DNA of 64,000 bases from positions 403,980 to 467,979 of the forward strand of contig NZ_KE386908.1 of NCBI RefSeq assembly GCF_000429485.1. The letters are read 5' to 3'. The notes beneath the pieces are model-generated. The model did no database searches and was not told the DNA's origin. It saw only the letters and a program-made list of their open reading frames with translations. Of this stretch, positions 51,740 through 61,753 are shown piece by piece. This DNA comes from Aliagarivorans marinus DSM 23064 (GTDB taxonomy: Bacteria > Pseudomonadota > Gammaproteobacteria > Enterobacterales > Celerinatantimonadaceae). The number at the start of each line of letters is the position of its first letter. Position 1 is the first letter of the stretch. The position numbers and the translations under genes are program-made.

Positions 51740-53182
51740 TTACTTATAGTTGATGTAGAAGGTCTTCTTCTCCATGTACTGCTCGAAGCCGTACTTGCCA
51801 TCTTCACCGCCGGTACCACTTAGCTTGTAGCCGTTGTGGAAGCCTTGGTGCTGCTCGCCGTGGCCACGGTTTACATAGATTTCACCAGATTCCAGCTCGG
51901 TCAGCAGGCGACGAACGTAGCGCATGTTCTGAGTGCAGATCATGGTGGCCAAGCCGTACTCGCTGTCGTTAGCGTAGCCGATCACTTCTTCGAAGGTCTC
52001 GAACTTAACAACCGGTAGGATAGGGCCGAATGACTCTTCGTGAACGATGGTCATGTCTTGGGTCACATCGGTCAGTACGGTAGGTTCGAACCAGAAGCCT
52101 TTCTCGAACTCAGCGCCGCTTACGCGCTGACCGCCGCACAGTACGGTGGCACCTTCTTCAACCGCTTGGGCAACGAGTGCTTCCATGTGCTCAAGTTCGC
52201 GACGGTTAACCTTTGGACCCATGTCAGAGTCGGCGTCCATTGGGTTACCCACCTTCATGGCTTTCACTTTTTCCATGAAGATAGCCATGAACTCGTCGTA
52301 GACGCTGGTGTGCACGTACATACGCTCGTTACAGGTACATACTTGGCCACAGTTGTCGAAGCGCGAGTGCAGGGCTGCTGCAGCGGCCTGCTCAAGGTCG
52401 GCATCTTCCATCACGATGAACGGTGCTTTACCGCCCAGCTCAAGCTGAACGTGCGCCATGTTGGCCGCGGTTGACTTGATGATCGCTTGGCCAACCGGGG
52501 TTGAACCTGTCATGGTCACCATGTTGGTCAGTGGGTGGGCACACAGGGTACCGCCTAGTGCAGAACCGCCACCGGTCACGATGTTCAGAACACCTGCTGG
52601 GATACCGGCTTCGATAGACAGCTCAGCCAGCTCCAAAGTGGCCAGTGGGGTTTCTGAGGTTGGCTTAACCACGATGGTGTTACCCGCTACCAGTGCTGGA
52701 CCAATCTTACGGCCGGCCAGTGCCAGTGGGAAGTTCCAAGCGGTAATCGCAACAACTACACCGCGTGGGATCTTGTAGATGTAGATTTGCTCTTCTTCGT
52801 TGTCCGACTGAACAATATCTCCGTCCATCTGACGGGCCCAATCACAGGCGTATTCGATGAAAGACGCGGTCACGTCGACTTCGCCGTAGGCCACTTTCAG
52901 CAGTTTGCCTTGCTCTTGAACCAATAGTTTGGCCAGGCGGTCACGCTCGCGGCGGATCAGTGAAGCGAACTTACGTAGGATGTCGGCACGCTCACGGGCT
53001 GGGCGTTTGGCCCAATCGGCCTGAGCGCGCTTGGCTGCTTGCATAGCAACATCGGCATCTTTCTCGTCGCCGTTTTGAATAGTCGCTACCACTTCTTCGT
53101 TAGATGGATTGATAACCTGATCCAATTGACCGCTCTTCGCGTCGATCCATTGGCCATCTACAAACATTTGATACTGTTTCAT
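51740..53182 (-). CDS. Aldehyde dehydrogenase, 3,6-anhydro-L-galactose dehydrogenase-like
   Basis: The 480-residue enzyme has the ALDH landmarks: AITAWNFPLAL near the NAD site, VELG-type QLELGGKAPFIV (catalytic Glu) and DNCGQVCTCNERMYV (catalytic Cys). It ends with an HQGFHNGYKLSGTGGEDGKYGFEQYMEKKT segment like other AHG dehydrogenases and lactaldehyde-type ALDHs. AHG dehydrogenase oxidises 3,6-anhydro-L-galactose to 3,6-anhydro-L-galactonate. The upstream GH117 gene produces its substrate, so the two form an operon with 85 bases between them. Confidence 0.88.
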   Translation of the reverse strand: MKQYQMFVDGQWIDAKSGQLDQVINPSNEEVVATIQNGDEKDADVAMQAAKRAQADWAKRPARERADILRKFASLIRRERDRLAKLLVQEQGKLLKVAYGEVDVTASFIEYACDWARQMDGDIVQSDNEEEQIYIYKIPRGVVVAITAWNFPLALAGRKIGPALVAGNTIVVKPTSETPLATLELAELSIEAGIPAGVLNIVTGGGSALGGTLCAHPLTNMVTMTGSTPVGQAIIKSTAANMAHVQLELGGKAPFIVMEDADLEQAAAAALHSRFDNCGQVCTCNERMYVHTSVYDEFMAIFMEKVKAMKVGNPMDADSDMGPKVNRRELEHMEALVAQAVEEGATVLCGGQRVSGAEFEKGFWFEPTVLTDVTQDMTIVHEESFGPILPVVKFETFEEVIGYANDSEYGLATMICTQNMRYVRRLLTELESGEIYVNRGHGEQHQGFHNGYKLSGTGGEDGKYGFEQYMEKKTFYINYK

Positions 53183-53267
53183 TACTCAATGCCTTCCTAG
53201 GTTAGAAAGAGTGGTGCAGGGCCAACTTGGGGTTTAGCCCCACACCGATTAACGTCAATAGGTGTGA

Positions 53268-54362
53268 TTAGTTGCTGTTTTGGAACGTGCCCGCATCCAG
53301 GATCTGGCGCTTCACGCGGTAGCGGCAGATGTAGTTCCAGTTCCAGCTCGCATCGTACTTGTGGCAAAGCCCCCAATGCAGGCCAGGATCTTCCAGCGGT
53401 GTATCGTCGTTCGGGCGGAAGATGCCCAGCGCTTCAGGTGCGCCTTTGATGTAAGACATGATCTCGAAGTTAATGCCATCAGCGGCCCACTGAATGCTGT
53501 TCTTCTCAGGTCCGTCGGTGGTAATCAGCGAGGCGATACCGCCGTTTTGGTGCCATACCGCCACTTCGTGACCACTGTTAGAGATCGGGTTGTACTCCGA
53601 CTTGGTGTAAGGGCCCAAGATATTGTCGGCAATGGCCACGCCATGTTTGATCTCGCGACCACCCATGTTCATGGATTCGCCCATGGTTTCGCCTTTGTAG
53701 TACAGGTAGAACTTGCCTTTAAAGAACATCATGCAAGGATCGTGCACCTTGTGGCTGTCAAAGCTGCCTTTCGCTTTCACGTGGAAGCGGTTGTCTTCAT
53801 CGCCATCCCACTCGCCGTCTTTTGATGGGCTTACAATAGGGGCGTCAGACTTGGTCCATGGGCCGAACGGTGAGTCTGCCCAAGCGATGGCAATCTCTTC
53901 AAACTGGCGGTTGGTGTAGGGCGCTTGTACGGTCTGGTAAACCAGATAGTACTTGCCTTCATGAACCAGTACTTCTGGGGTGAACACTGCTCGGTCATCG
54001 AAGCGACCTGCTTCGCCGGGGGCGATGGCACATCCGTGTTCAGTCCAGTGTTGGCCGTCTTCAGAGGAGGCGTGCCACACTTCGGTTTTATCCCATGGGA
54101 AGACTTTGTCATCTGGGTTGTCAGAGCCGAAACCGACGGTCTCGCCTTCCCCTTTGGTATACCAGCAGTGATAGACACCATCTACCTGAATAACGGCGGT
54201 TGGGTCGCGACGAATCACGCCCTCTTCATAAGCGAAGTCACCGGTCAAAGGGGCTTCATCAAATTCAATTAACCACTCAGGGCCACGTTGGTCGTAGCCG
54301 AGTTCGATAGCACGGCGCGACGCCAAACTGAGTTTTTTTACTTCGTTTTCAGACATATCCAT
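53268..54362 (-). CDS. GH117 alpha-1,3-neoagarobiose (neoagaro-oligosaccharide) hydrolase
   Basis: From ATG 54362 the protein has 364 residues and no signal peptide, so it should be cytoplasmic; ATG 54356 is also possible. The five-bladed-propeller text of GH117 is clear: [63 protein letters not shown] and [18 protein letters not shown] (His acid candidate), then [16 protein letters not shown]. It removes 3,6-anhydro-L-galactose from the non-reducing end of neoagarobiose. An operator pair lies directly upstream. Confidence 0.93.
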   Translation of the reverse strand: MDMSENEVKKLSLASRRAIELGYDQRGPEWLIEFDEAPLTGDFAYEEGVIRRDPTAVIQVDGVYHCWYTKGEGETVGFGSDNPDDKVFPWDKTEVWHASSEDGQHWTEHGCAIAPGEAGRFDDRAVFTPEVLVHEGKYYLVYQTVQAPYTNRQFEEIAIAWADSPFGPWTKSDAPIVSPSKDGEWDGDEDNRFHVKAKGSFDSHKVHDPCMMFFKGKFYLYYKGETMGESMNMGGREIKHGVAIADNILGPYTKSEYNPISNSGHEVAVWHQNGGIASLITTDGPEKNSIQWAADGINFEIMSYIKGAPEALGIFRPNDDTPLEDPGLHWGLCHKYDASWNWNYICRYRVKRQILDAGTFQNSN

Positions 54363-54387
54363 ATTACCAGATACTAAAGATGCTATC

Positions 54388-54420
54388 AGGTTAACCAATT
54401 TTGCGTTTTTGGTACACCTG
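54388..54420 (-). promoter_or_regulatory. Operators upstream of GH117
   Basis: AGGTTAACCAATT (54388-54400) and TTTGGTACACCTG (54408-54420) reproduce the pair found before the secreted GH50 (GGTTAACC and GGTACACC), though the spacing and order differ. Confidence 0.7.
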
Positions 54421-54801
54421 TATTTTGGGGGCGGCACGGGAACTTGTCATAAGTATGAGCTTGTGCACGTTTTTGTTGCCGGAGGAGGCAAGTGAGCACA
54501 GTGTTTGCCGGTTGCCTAGTCGGTCATGCTGACACTCGCTGGCTGGTTAGCCAGTGGTTGCCTGCAGCATAACAAGCTGGCAAGTGTTGTGCGAACCTTG
54601 AACAAGCAGAGTGATACTTGGAGCACTAAATAGTGGATTGGCTGACATGCTGATACAAACGGGGGAGAACGTAGCGTGATCTTAGCTGGGGTCAGTGAGT
54701 CGGGGGAGGGAGTGGCAAAGGGATACCCAAATGCGGCGCTAGCTCCTGAGGCAGTATGTTGCGGCAGGAGCTGAGCGCGCAGGTTAGCGGCTGATGAGCG
54801 A
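54421..54801. other. Intergenic region without a recognised gene
   Basis: No gene is visible. CTGGCTGGTTAGCCAG (54539-54554) is a local palindrome whose middle is GGTTAGCC, but it is between the GH117 5' end and the 3' end of the importer ATPase gene and is a weak match to the operator. Confidence 0.35.
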
Positions 54802-55896
54802 CTACACGTTGCTTACGCAGAATCCGCTTTCATCGAACACGTGACAGCTAGCTGGCGAGAAGTACAGATCCAGCTTCTGGTAGGCGGTCACTTCTTTATC
54901 GCCTGGGTGGTGCACAATAAAGTTGTCTTGCTCGGCAAAGCGGCCGAATAAGTACGTGCTGTTACCCAAGCGTTCAACCACTTCGCTCTCGAACTGAATC
55001 TTGATGTCGCCGTCTTGCTGGTCGACCGAGATATGTTCTGGACGAACACCCACTTTCACAGCGGCATCGATGCTTAGGTTGTGCTCGGCGGCTACGGCAA
55101 GTTCAATCACTTGCTGGTCGTCTAGTCGTACGTGGATCTTACCTTCAGCGATGTCTACCACTTTGGCATCAACGAAGTTCATCTTCGGCGAGCCGATAAA
55201 GCCGGCTACGAACATATTGGCAGGCTTGTTGTACAGATCCAGCGGGGTACCCACTTGCTCAACACGGCCGTCACGCAGTACCACAATCTTGTCGGCAAGG
55301 GTCATCGCCTCTACCTGATCGTGGGTTACGTAGATCATGGTGGTGTCGATTTCTTGGTGCAGCTTGGCGATTTGCAAGCGCATCTCAACCCGCAGCTCGG
55401 CATCAAGGTTTGATAGCGGCTCATCGAACAAGAAGGCTTTAGGGTTACGTACAATGGCGCGGCCAATGGCTACACGCTGACGTTGACCACCTGATAGCTC
55501 TTTTGGACGCCGCTTAAGAAGGGCTTCAAGCTGCAGCGTTTTGGCTGCCAACTCAACGTTCTTCTTAACTTCGCTCTTAGACATGCCGTTCATCTTCAAG
55601 CCAAAGCCCATGTTCTCTTCCACGGTCATGTGGGGGTAGAGGGCGTAAGACTGGAACACCATTGAGATGCCACGATCGGCCGGCTCGACGTCGTTAACAC
55701 GCTTGTCATCGATATGGATATCACCGCCAGAGATTGTTTCCAGACCTGCAATTAGGCGCAACAGCGTTGATTTACCGCAGCCCGATGGGCCAACGAAAAC
55801 AACGAACTCTCCGTGCTCGATATCTAAGTCTACTCCATGAATAGTTTGGACTTTGCCAAACCGCTTCTCTACATTAGATAGTTTTATTCCTGCCAT
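54802..55896 (-). CDS. ABC importer ATPase, MsmK/UgpC-type (second system)
   Basis: The 364-residue ATPase has Walker A GPSGCGKST, Q-loop MVFQSYALYPHMTV, signature LSGGQRQR, Walker B FLFDEPLSNLDA and the H-loop VTHDQVEAM, then a TOBE domain (VGVRPEHIS). It is divergent from the two permease genes at 56440 and 57306. The shared intergenic region holds several operators. It is probably the motor of neoagaro-oligosaccharide uptake. Confidence 0.93.
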   Translation of the reverse strand: MAGIKLSNVEKRFGKVQTIHGVDLDIEHGEFVVFVGPSGCGKSTLLRLIAGLETISGGDIHIDDKRVNDVEPADRGISMVFQSYALYPHMTVEENMGFGLKMNGMSKSEVKKNVELAAKTLQLEALLKRRPKELSGGQRQRVAIGRAIVRNPKAFLFDEPLSNLDAELRVEMRLQIAKLHQEIDTTMIYVTHDQVEAMTLADKIVVLRDGRVEQVGTPLDLYNKPANMFVAGFIGSPKMNFVDAKVVDIAEGKIHVRLDDQQVIELAVAAEHNLSIDAAVKVGVRPEHISVDQQDGDIKIQFESEVVERLGNSTYLFGRFAEQDNFIVHHPGDKEVTAYQKLDLYFSPASCHVFDESGFCVSNV

Positions 55897-55925
55897 TATT
55901 TAGTCCTAAAGATGAACTCTTACCT

Positions 55926-56119
55926 AGTTGTCAACCAAATTACCCTAAAAAAGACCATTGGTTAACAGGTTTGTGGATTTAGCGTCCATATTGTGAACCA
56001 ACTCATAGTTATAGGGTTGGAGACTTAGTTACTACATACGATGCCTCCGAATTTGAGCTGGGTCACATTAAACTTGTCAACCAATTGCTAGTCTAGCCCC
56101 ATGATTTGGTAGGCCAATA
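55926..56119. promoter_or_regulatory. Operator array in the divergent ABC promoter
   Basis: Matches are AGTTGTCAACCAAAT (55926-55940), CATTGGTTAACAGG (55956-55969), ATTGTGAACCAACT (55989-56002), CTTGTCAACCAATTG (56073-56087) and ATTTGGTAGGCCAATA (about 56104-56119). This is the densest cluster of the motif in the window. Confidence 0.65.
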
Positions 56120-56372
56120 CTTTTTTTTGGCCAAGTAGCTGGCCCGGGACAGGCGCTATTACTGGACTTAGGGCAAATCAAAGGAAGGTAGTTATGGAAC
56201 TAAGGTGCTGGGCTCAGATCTCAGCGCGGGCTCAAGGGACGTCGAGTACTGCTAGTAGCAGAGGCGAAACAAAAGAGGGCGCATGCACATTGCTGCAACA
56301 ATCCACCTCTCTCTTCGGCCTTAGCCAACAGTTCAAATAGCAGTACAGATGTCTAGCCAAGCGCTAAACAAA

Positions 56373-56386
56373 GTTGATTAACCACG
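56373..56386 (+). promoter_or_regulatory. Operator close to the permease start
   Basis: GTTGATTAACCACG lies about 54 bases before the TTG start of the first permease gene, in a stretch with no other gene. Confidence 0.45.
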
Positions 56387-56439
56387 TAGCCAGAATAGCG
56401 GCTGTGTAATATTGATTGATGTAAATTGAGGTCATAGTT

Positions 56440-57306
56440 TTGAAAGTCGACAAAAGGTTATTATTCCTTCTCCCCGCATTGTTTCTATACATAGCCTTTA
56501 CTATGTTTCCGGTAATGAAAGGGATCTCGCTATCCTTAACCGAATATGCAGGCGTGGGTGAAGCCACTTTCGTTGGAATGGACAATTACAAAGAGATTTT
56601 CCAAGACCAACGTTATCTGCAAGTTCTCAAGAACACCTTGGTTTATGGCATCACCGTTGTCATCTTCCAAAACGGCCTGGGACTTATCTTTGCAGCCATC
56701 CTAAACAGCATCCCCGCAGTACGCGACGCAATCCGTACCGCCTTGCTGGTTCCTTCAATGCTATCACTGGTTATCGCCGGCTACGTATGGCAGTTCCTGT
56801 ACGCACCAATGGGCGGTGGCTTAAACGAGTTGTTGGTATCTTTGGGCTTAGGCAGCTGGCAGCGGGTATGGCTGGGTGACTCAAGCATCGCGCTGTTCTC
56901 GGTAGCGGCTGTGCACGTGTGGATGTTTGTTGGTTACTCCACCGCTATCTTCCTGGCTGGCTACTCAGGTATCTCTTCTGAGGTGAAGGATGCAGCTCGC
57001 GTAGACGGCGTGTCTCCTATCAAATCCTTCTTCTACATCGATATTCCATTGTTGGCGCCGGCCATCACGGTAAACATTACCTTGGCAACCATCGGTACCC
57101 TGAAGTCTTTCGAATTCCCATTCATTATGACCGCGGGTGGACCTGACTACGCAACGATGACCCTAGGTTTGAGAATCTTCCAGTTGATCTTTAGTGAATT
57201 TAAGTATGGTTCTGCTGCTGCGCTATCGGTAGTGATGATTCTACTGGTTGCCCTTATCACGGTTGCTCAAAACAGCTACCTACGTTCGAGAGAGGATAAG
57301 ATCTAA
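56440..57306 (+). CDS. ABC importer permease, MalF-type (second system)
   Basis: The gene begins at TTG 56440, with GAGG eight bases upstream. The 288-residue protein has six membrane helices and the EAA loop KDAARVDGVSPIKSFFYIDIPLL (about 184-206). It overlaps the next gene by one base (TAATG). Low similarity to the first system's MalF shows a separate, older duplication rather than a recent copy. Confidence 0.92.
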   Translation: MKVDKRLLFLLPALFLYIAFTMFPVMKGISLSLTEYAGVGEATFVGMDNYKEIFQDQRYLQVLKNTLVYGITVVIFQNGLGLIFAAILNSIPAVRDAIRTALLVPSMLSLVIAGYVWQFLYAPMGGGLNELLVSLGLGSWQRVWLGDSSIALFSVAAVHVWMFVGYSTAIFLAGYSGISSEVKDAARVDGVSPIKSFFYIDIPLLAPAITVNITLATIGTLKSFEFPFIMTAGGPDYATMTLGLRIFQLIFSEFKYGSAAALSVVMILLVALITVAQNSYLRSREDKI

Positions 57307-58202
57307 TGGATGGTATTACTATTAAAAGCAAGGTGGAAAGCGTGGACTCATCCTCGAATAGCAAATTAGCCAGCATCTTTTGTATGCGGAATATTAAACA
57401 AGGCTCAATGATTTTCTTAATGAGCGCTGTGACCCTAATATTGCTATCTCCAGTGATTTATATGGTGTTCATGTCTTTCCGTAGTCGTCGGGAAATTATG
57501 ATGGAGCCGTTAGCGTTGCCAACTAAGTTTCATTTTAGTAATTACCTGAATGTAATTGCCGATATGAACTACCTTGGTACCGTAATGAATACCGTAGGTG
57601 TAACAGTTGTAACTATTATTTTGGTGTCGATTCTGTCTTCACTAGCTGCTTACCCACTAGCTAGATTGCGCAGCAAGGTTTCATCATTAGTTTATGTTTT
57701 CTTCCTGCTGGGTATGGTTATTCCACCGTTTGCAGCATTAACGCCTTTATATCTGTTTATTCGTGATTTGGGCTTGCTGGATACCTATGCGGCACTGGTT
57801 ATCGTATATACAGTTGGACACTTGCCTTTGGGTGTATTCTTCTACACAAGCTTTATGAAGGCGATTCCAAAAGAGTTGGAAGAGGCGGCTACCCTGGATG
57901 GCGCAAGCCCACTGAAGATCTACTGGTATGTCATCTTCCCAATGCTTAAGCCAATCACCGGTACGCTGGCTATCTTCATCACCTTGGGTGTATGGAACGA
58001 CGTAGTTAACCCGCTGTTGTTCATTACCACCAATGAGAAGCTTACCATTATGCCTGCGGTACTGCGTTTCTTGGGCACCTACTCGGTAGACCCAACCAAG
58101 TTGTTCCCAGCTGCGGTACTGGCGTCCTTGCCACTGTTGGTTGTGTTCTTCGCACTGTCTAAACAGATTGTGAATGGTATGACCGCAGGTGCGGTGAAGT
58201 AA
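57306..58202 (+). CDS. ABC importer permease, MalG-type (second system)
   Basis: The 298-residue protein has six membrane helices preceded by a hydrophilic N-terminal part of about 35 residues, and the EAA loop EEAATLDGASPLKIYWYVIFPML. Its start overlaps the upstream stop by one base. A good terminator follows at 58211-58249. Confidence 0.92.
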   Translation: MDGITIKSKVESVDSSSNSKLASIFCMRNIKQGSMIFLMSAVTLILLSPVIYMVFMSFRSRREIMMEPLALPTKFHFSNYLNVIADMNYLGTVMNTVGVTVVTIILVSILSSLAAYPLARLRSKVSSLVYVFFLLGMVIPPFAALTPLYLFIRDLGLLDTYAALVIVYTVGHLPLGVFFYTSFMKAIPKELEEAATLDGASPLKIYWYVIFPMLKPITGTLAIFITLGVWNDVVNPLLFITTNEKLTIMPAVLRFLGTYSVDPTKLFPAAVLASLPLLVVFFALSKQIVNGMTAGAVK

Positions 58203-58210
58203 TTGGATAT

Positions 58211-58249
58211 ATGCCAGGTAGAATGTTATTTATTCACCTGGCATTTTTT
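58211..58249 (+). terminator. Terminator between permease and binding protein genes
   Basis: ATGCCAGGT (58211-58219) pairs with ACCTGGCAT (58236-58244), followed by TTTTT. It separates the permeases from the binding-protein gene, so the latter needs its own promoter. Confidence 0.8.
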
Positions 58250-58475
58250 ATGATTTATTAAGTTTTGGAGAGAGGTTGTGATATTTGAATCTTTTTCCAT
58301 GTGGCGTTTATTTGATCATATTTTTTTATTTTGTGATCTGCGCTGAAAGCGTTTACCTGTGTTTTATGTAAGAATGCAAGTGGACGAATGAACGACCGTT
58401 AATGTAATGCTTTAGCAACATTGTGTTAGTGAATAAACTAATGCAGAAAATATAACGACATAAGGAAGCAACGAT
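58250..58475 (+). promoter_or_regulatory. Promoter region of the second binding protein gene
   Basis: AT-rich stretch with no coding frame. No GGTnnACC palindrome is obvious, unlike the ATPase promoter. TGTGATCTGCGCTGAAAG (about 58334) is half of a CRP-like site. Confidence 0.35.
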
Positions 58476-59723
58476 ATGGAACTTAAGAATGCTGTAGCTG
58501 GCTCATTATTAGCTACTTGTATGTTCAGCTTATCTACTCAAGCTGCGACAGAGCTGGAAGTATCCAGCTGGAAGGGAGCCGGTGCAGAAGTCGCTAACTT
58601 TCCTCTGATTATCGAGCGTTTCGAAGAGAAATACCCAGATATCAAAGTTAAATTAAACTACATGGCTCGTAACGACATGGTGACCAGTATTCCAGCGCGT
58701 ATGCAAGCTGGCAATCCACCTGATGTTGTAATGGTTGATGCCGAGTTTATTTTGCACTGGGGCGGTAATGGCCAGTTGATGCCTCTAAATGACCAAGCTT
58801 ATGTTGAGCGTGTGCAACCTCACCTGAAGCGCTTTTTAGGTCTGGGTGACGACATCTACTATTCAATGCTGCAAGTGTCTGGTATGGGTGTGTACGTAAA
58901 CGATGACCTGTTCAGACAGGCCGGCGTTGAGAGCTATCCAAACACCATTGATGAGCTAGTAGGCGCTTGTAAGGCGTTTAACGACAAAGGAATTCAGCCT
59001 TTGCTAATGGCCGCGAACAACGGTGGTTGGACTCCTTATGTTTACTTCTTGGCGATGGCGCTGGCTGATTCTGATACGCCAAACCCAACCCGTATCGATG
59101 ATTTCGTAAGCGGTGAGAAGAAATTTGCTGACGACCAAGCGATGAAGAATGCCTTCGAAGGCTTCCGTGCGATGATCAACGCAGACTGCTTCGATCCAAT
59201 GGTGTCTGCCGGTACTGACCCATGGTCTGTTGCTCTGACTACCTTCCAATCTGGCCGTGTTGCGATGCTGCCTCAGGGTATGTGGAACATCACGCCATTT
59301 AGCAATGACCAACTGCCTGAGAACTTCTCACTGCACCCATTCCCAGTAATCAATGGCAGCAAGCCAGTGGTGATGGATTACAACGGTCCGGGTTGGGCGA
59401 TTCCAAAAGATTCTGGCCAAGTTGAAGCGGCTAAGAAATGGATCGACTTCTGGATGACCGATGAGAACTTGAAAGAGTACTTGACCGCTGACACCTCGAT
59501 CACCACCTTGCAAGGCGGTACTTCTGGTGTACCTTCGCTGGCTGCGCCATACGAAGATGCACGTACTGCTGGTCAAGTTGTGACCTTCCCGGTGGGTTCT
59601 ATCCCAGCAGATTTGGGTGCCGAAATGCCGCATGACATCACCTCGTTCATGCTGGACCCAGATCAAGACTACAACGCTATCTTGGCCCGTTGGGACAAGC
59701 TTGTAGAAAAAGAACTGAACTAA
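58476..59723 (+). CDS. ABC importer sugar-binding protein (second system)
   Basis: The 415-residue precursor has a signal peptide (MELKNAVAGSLLATCMFSLSTQA, then ATELEVSSWKG) and the family-1 binding-protein plan: IIERFEEKYPDIKVKLNY, PDVVMVDAEFILHWG and MLPQGMWNITPFS. The ATPase and permease genes are next to it, so it should be the ligand-binding part of the same importer. Agar-derived oligosaccharides are the likely ligand, given the neighbouring GH117 and porin. Confidence 0.9.
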   Translation: MELKNAVAGSLLATCMFSLSTQAATELEVSSWKGAGAEVANFPLIIERFEEKYPDIKVKLNYMARNDMVTSIPARMQAGNPPDVVMVDAEFILHWGGNGQLMPLNDQAYVERVQPHLKRFLGLGDDIYYSMLQVSGMGVYVNDDLFRQAGVESYPNTIDELVGACKAFNDKGIQPLLMAANNGGWTPYVYFLAMALADSDTPNPTRIDDFVSGEKKFADDQAMKNAFEGFRAMINADCFDPMVSAGTDPWSVALTTFQSGRVAMLPQGMWNITPFSNDQLPENFSLHPFPVINGSKPVVMDYNGPGWAIPKDSGQVEAAKKWIDFWMTDENLKEYLTADTSITTLQGGTSGVPSLAAPYEDARTAGQVVTFPVGSIPADLGAEMPHDITSFMLDPDQDYNAILARWDKLVEKELN

Positions 59724-59753
59724 TTAGCTGTTGAAAAGCTGATAGCTTAGCCA

Positions 59754-59788
59754 CGTACCAGGCAAACACATTGTGCTTGTCTGGTACG
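59754..59788 (+). terminator. Long hairpin after the binding-protein gene
   Basis: CGTACCAG pairs with CTGGTACG with additional CAA/TTG pairing. It lacks a clear T run, but it is the only stem before the chemoreceptor. Confidence 0.5.
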
Positions 59789-59965
59789 GATTCGGTCACT
59801 ACTTAGCGTGCAGCGCTGAGGCAATGGGACTTAAAGGACGTCCCCGACAATCGGTAATTAACAATAGATATGTGTGATTTATAGCGTCACAAGGAAACAT
59901 CCGCACCAAACCTGTGTGGCAGGGTTTTCTTGGTTAGAACCCCAGCAAGAATTAGAGTTTTGAAT

Positions 59966-61753
59966 ATGCAAAAAGCCTCGTTTAAGTTGAAGATCATCTT
60001 GGTCGTAGTTGCAGTATTACTCGCCTCCCTCCTGTCATCCTTTCTGGTTACAAAGAGAATAATCAGCGATAGCATCGAGCAGACCTATCTTGAGCATCTG
60101 ACAACTCAAGTTGAGCTGATCTCGGAGCGGGTTGAGTCCGAGGTGGCATCAGGGATCCGCATCGCCGAGAGCGTTAACCTCAATCTCTCTAATCTTGCCC
60201 ATATTCAACACGCGACTGGGTTTTATCGCGTATCCAAAGTGATGTTTGGCTCCTTGTTCACCCCCGATCCTGAGGTCGAGTTTGTTGAAGGGCAGCCGCC
60301 CACGTTCACCAAACTTGATGAGACCACCGAGCAGCATTATTTACAGCTAGATGAAATCGCCCAACGTGAGATTAATCTTAGTAATGTGTTTTACGACAGC
60401 GGCATACCGCTGATGTCGATTTCCCAAAGCTCACTGGACTCCAGTGGCGGTACCGACATCTTTATTCTCGACTTGTCGAGGATCTTGCAAGGTCTTGAGA
60501 ACAAAGACGTTGAAGGCAGCTACATCCAAGTTATCGATAATAACGGCGAGGTGGTGTTCTCCAACCTTGTGGACGTGGACGATGTGACTAGCCTGGAGCA
60601 GAGTATCTCGATCCACGACCGCGAGTGGAAGGTCACCGGCTATATCGACAATCAATACATTGCCCAAAAAAGTGCTGACCTAAACCAGCGCATCACCCTG
60701 CTAATGCTTCTGGCCGCGGCGCTGTTTGTCGCTGTTGCTGTGATTGCCATCAACCTGACCTATCGGCCGATCTCTGCCTTGCGCGGGGTGATTGATGCGC
60801 TGTCATCCGGCGAGGCCGATCTGACCCGTCGACTGAATGTCACCAACAATGACGATATCGGCAAGATCTCGTCAGGGGTAAACAGCTTTGTTAGCAACCT
60901 GCAATCGATTTTGCTGAACCTGCGTAGCTCCAGTGAGCAAACCACCCATCAAGTCGGCGAACTGCAAGATAAAACCGACGCCAACGAATCAATGATGCTG
61001 CGCCACAACGAAGAGATTATCCAGGTGGTTACCGCTGTCGGTCAGATGGCGCAGGCCGCCGATAGCGTGGCCCAATCGAGCGAAGAGGCCTCAGCGCTTG
61101 CTCAAGAAGCGCTGACCAGCGCCGACGCCAGTAAGCAAGTGGTTGAAGAGTCGGTCACCTCGGTGAACGCACTGAGCTCGGAGTTCGAGCAGATGGTGAA
61201 ATCCGCCAACTCGATGAATGCCGACGTAGAAAAGATTTCCACGGTCCTCGATGTGATCGGAGGCATTGCTGAGCAAACTAACCTGCTGGCACTCAACGCG
61301 GCCATTGAGGCCGCGCGTGCCGGTGAGCAGGGCCGAGGATTTGCGGTGGTCGCCGATGAAGTTCGGCTATTGGCTGCCCGTACCCAGCAAAGCACCTCTG
61401 ATATTGAGAACATGCTAACCAATCTGCAGCAGGGCAGTCAGGCGGTTAAGCAAGAGCTGGAAGCAACCCGATTAAGTTGCTTGGCCACTTCTGACCAAAC
61501 CATGAAAGTGCATGAGTCTCTGGACTTGGTGCTCAATGCGGTTAACGAGATCGTGGCCCGTAACCAGGAAATTGCCTCCGCCGCCACCGAGCAGCGCACC
61601 GTGACCAGCGAAATCCACCAACGTATTGAAGAGATCAATGGCATGGTGGAAGACCTAAAAGTAAATAGCCGGCAGTCTGTTTCCAATATGAAAGAGCTGG
61701 CCAGAGCCAATCAATCGGTTGATGAGTTAGTCGGGCGTTTCACCCTGGCTTAA
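59966..61753 (+). CDS. Methyl-accepting chemotaxis protein
   Basis: From ATG 59966 the 595-residue receptor has a first membrane helix (about 7-29), a periplasmic sensor of about 210 residues, a second helix (about 242-263), a HAMP domain and a long cytoplasmic coiled coil. The signalling tip is present: [32 protein letters not shown] (near residues 435-465). The C-terminus has no CheR-binding pentapeptide. It lies between the agar-sugar importer and the porin, so its ligand may be an agar oligosaccharide. Confidence 0.93.
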   Translation: MQKASFKLKIILVVVAVLLASLLSSFLVTKRIISDSIEQTYLEHLTTQVELISERVESEVASGIRIAESVNLNLSNLAHIQHATGFYRVSKVMFGSLFTPDPEVEFVEGQPPTFTKLDETTEQHYLQLDEIAQREINLSNVFYDSGIPLMSISQSSLDSSGGTDIFILDLSRILQGLENKDVEGSYIQVIDNNGEVVFSNLVDVDDVTSLEQSISIHDREWKVTGYIDNQYIAQKSADLNQRITLLMLLAAALFVAVAVIAINLTYRPISALRGVIDALSSGEADLTRRLNVTNNDDIGKISSGVNSFVSNLQSILLNLRSSSEQTTHQVGELQDKTDANESMMLRHNEEIIQVVTAVGQMAQAADSVAQSSEEASALAQEALTSADASKQVVEESVTSVNALSSEFEQMVKSANSMNADVEKISTVLDVIGGIAEQTNLLALNAAIEAARAGEQGRGFAVVADEVRLLAARTQQSTSDIENMLTNLQQGSQAVKQELEATRLSCLATSDQTMKVHESLDLVLNAVNEIVARNQEIASAATEQRTVTSEIHQRIEEINGMVEDLKVNSRQSVSNMKELARANQSVDELVGRFTLA

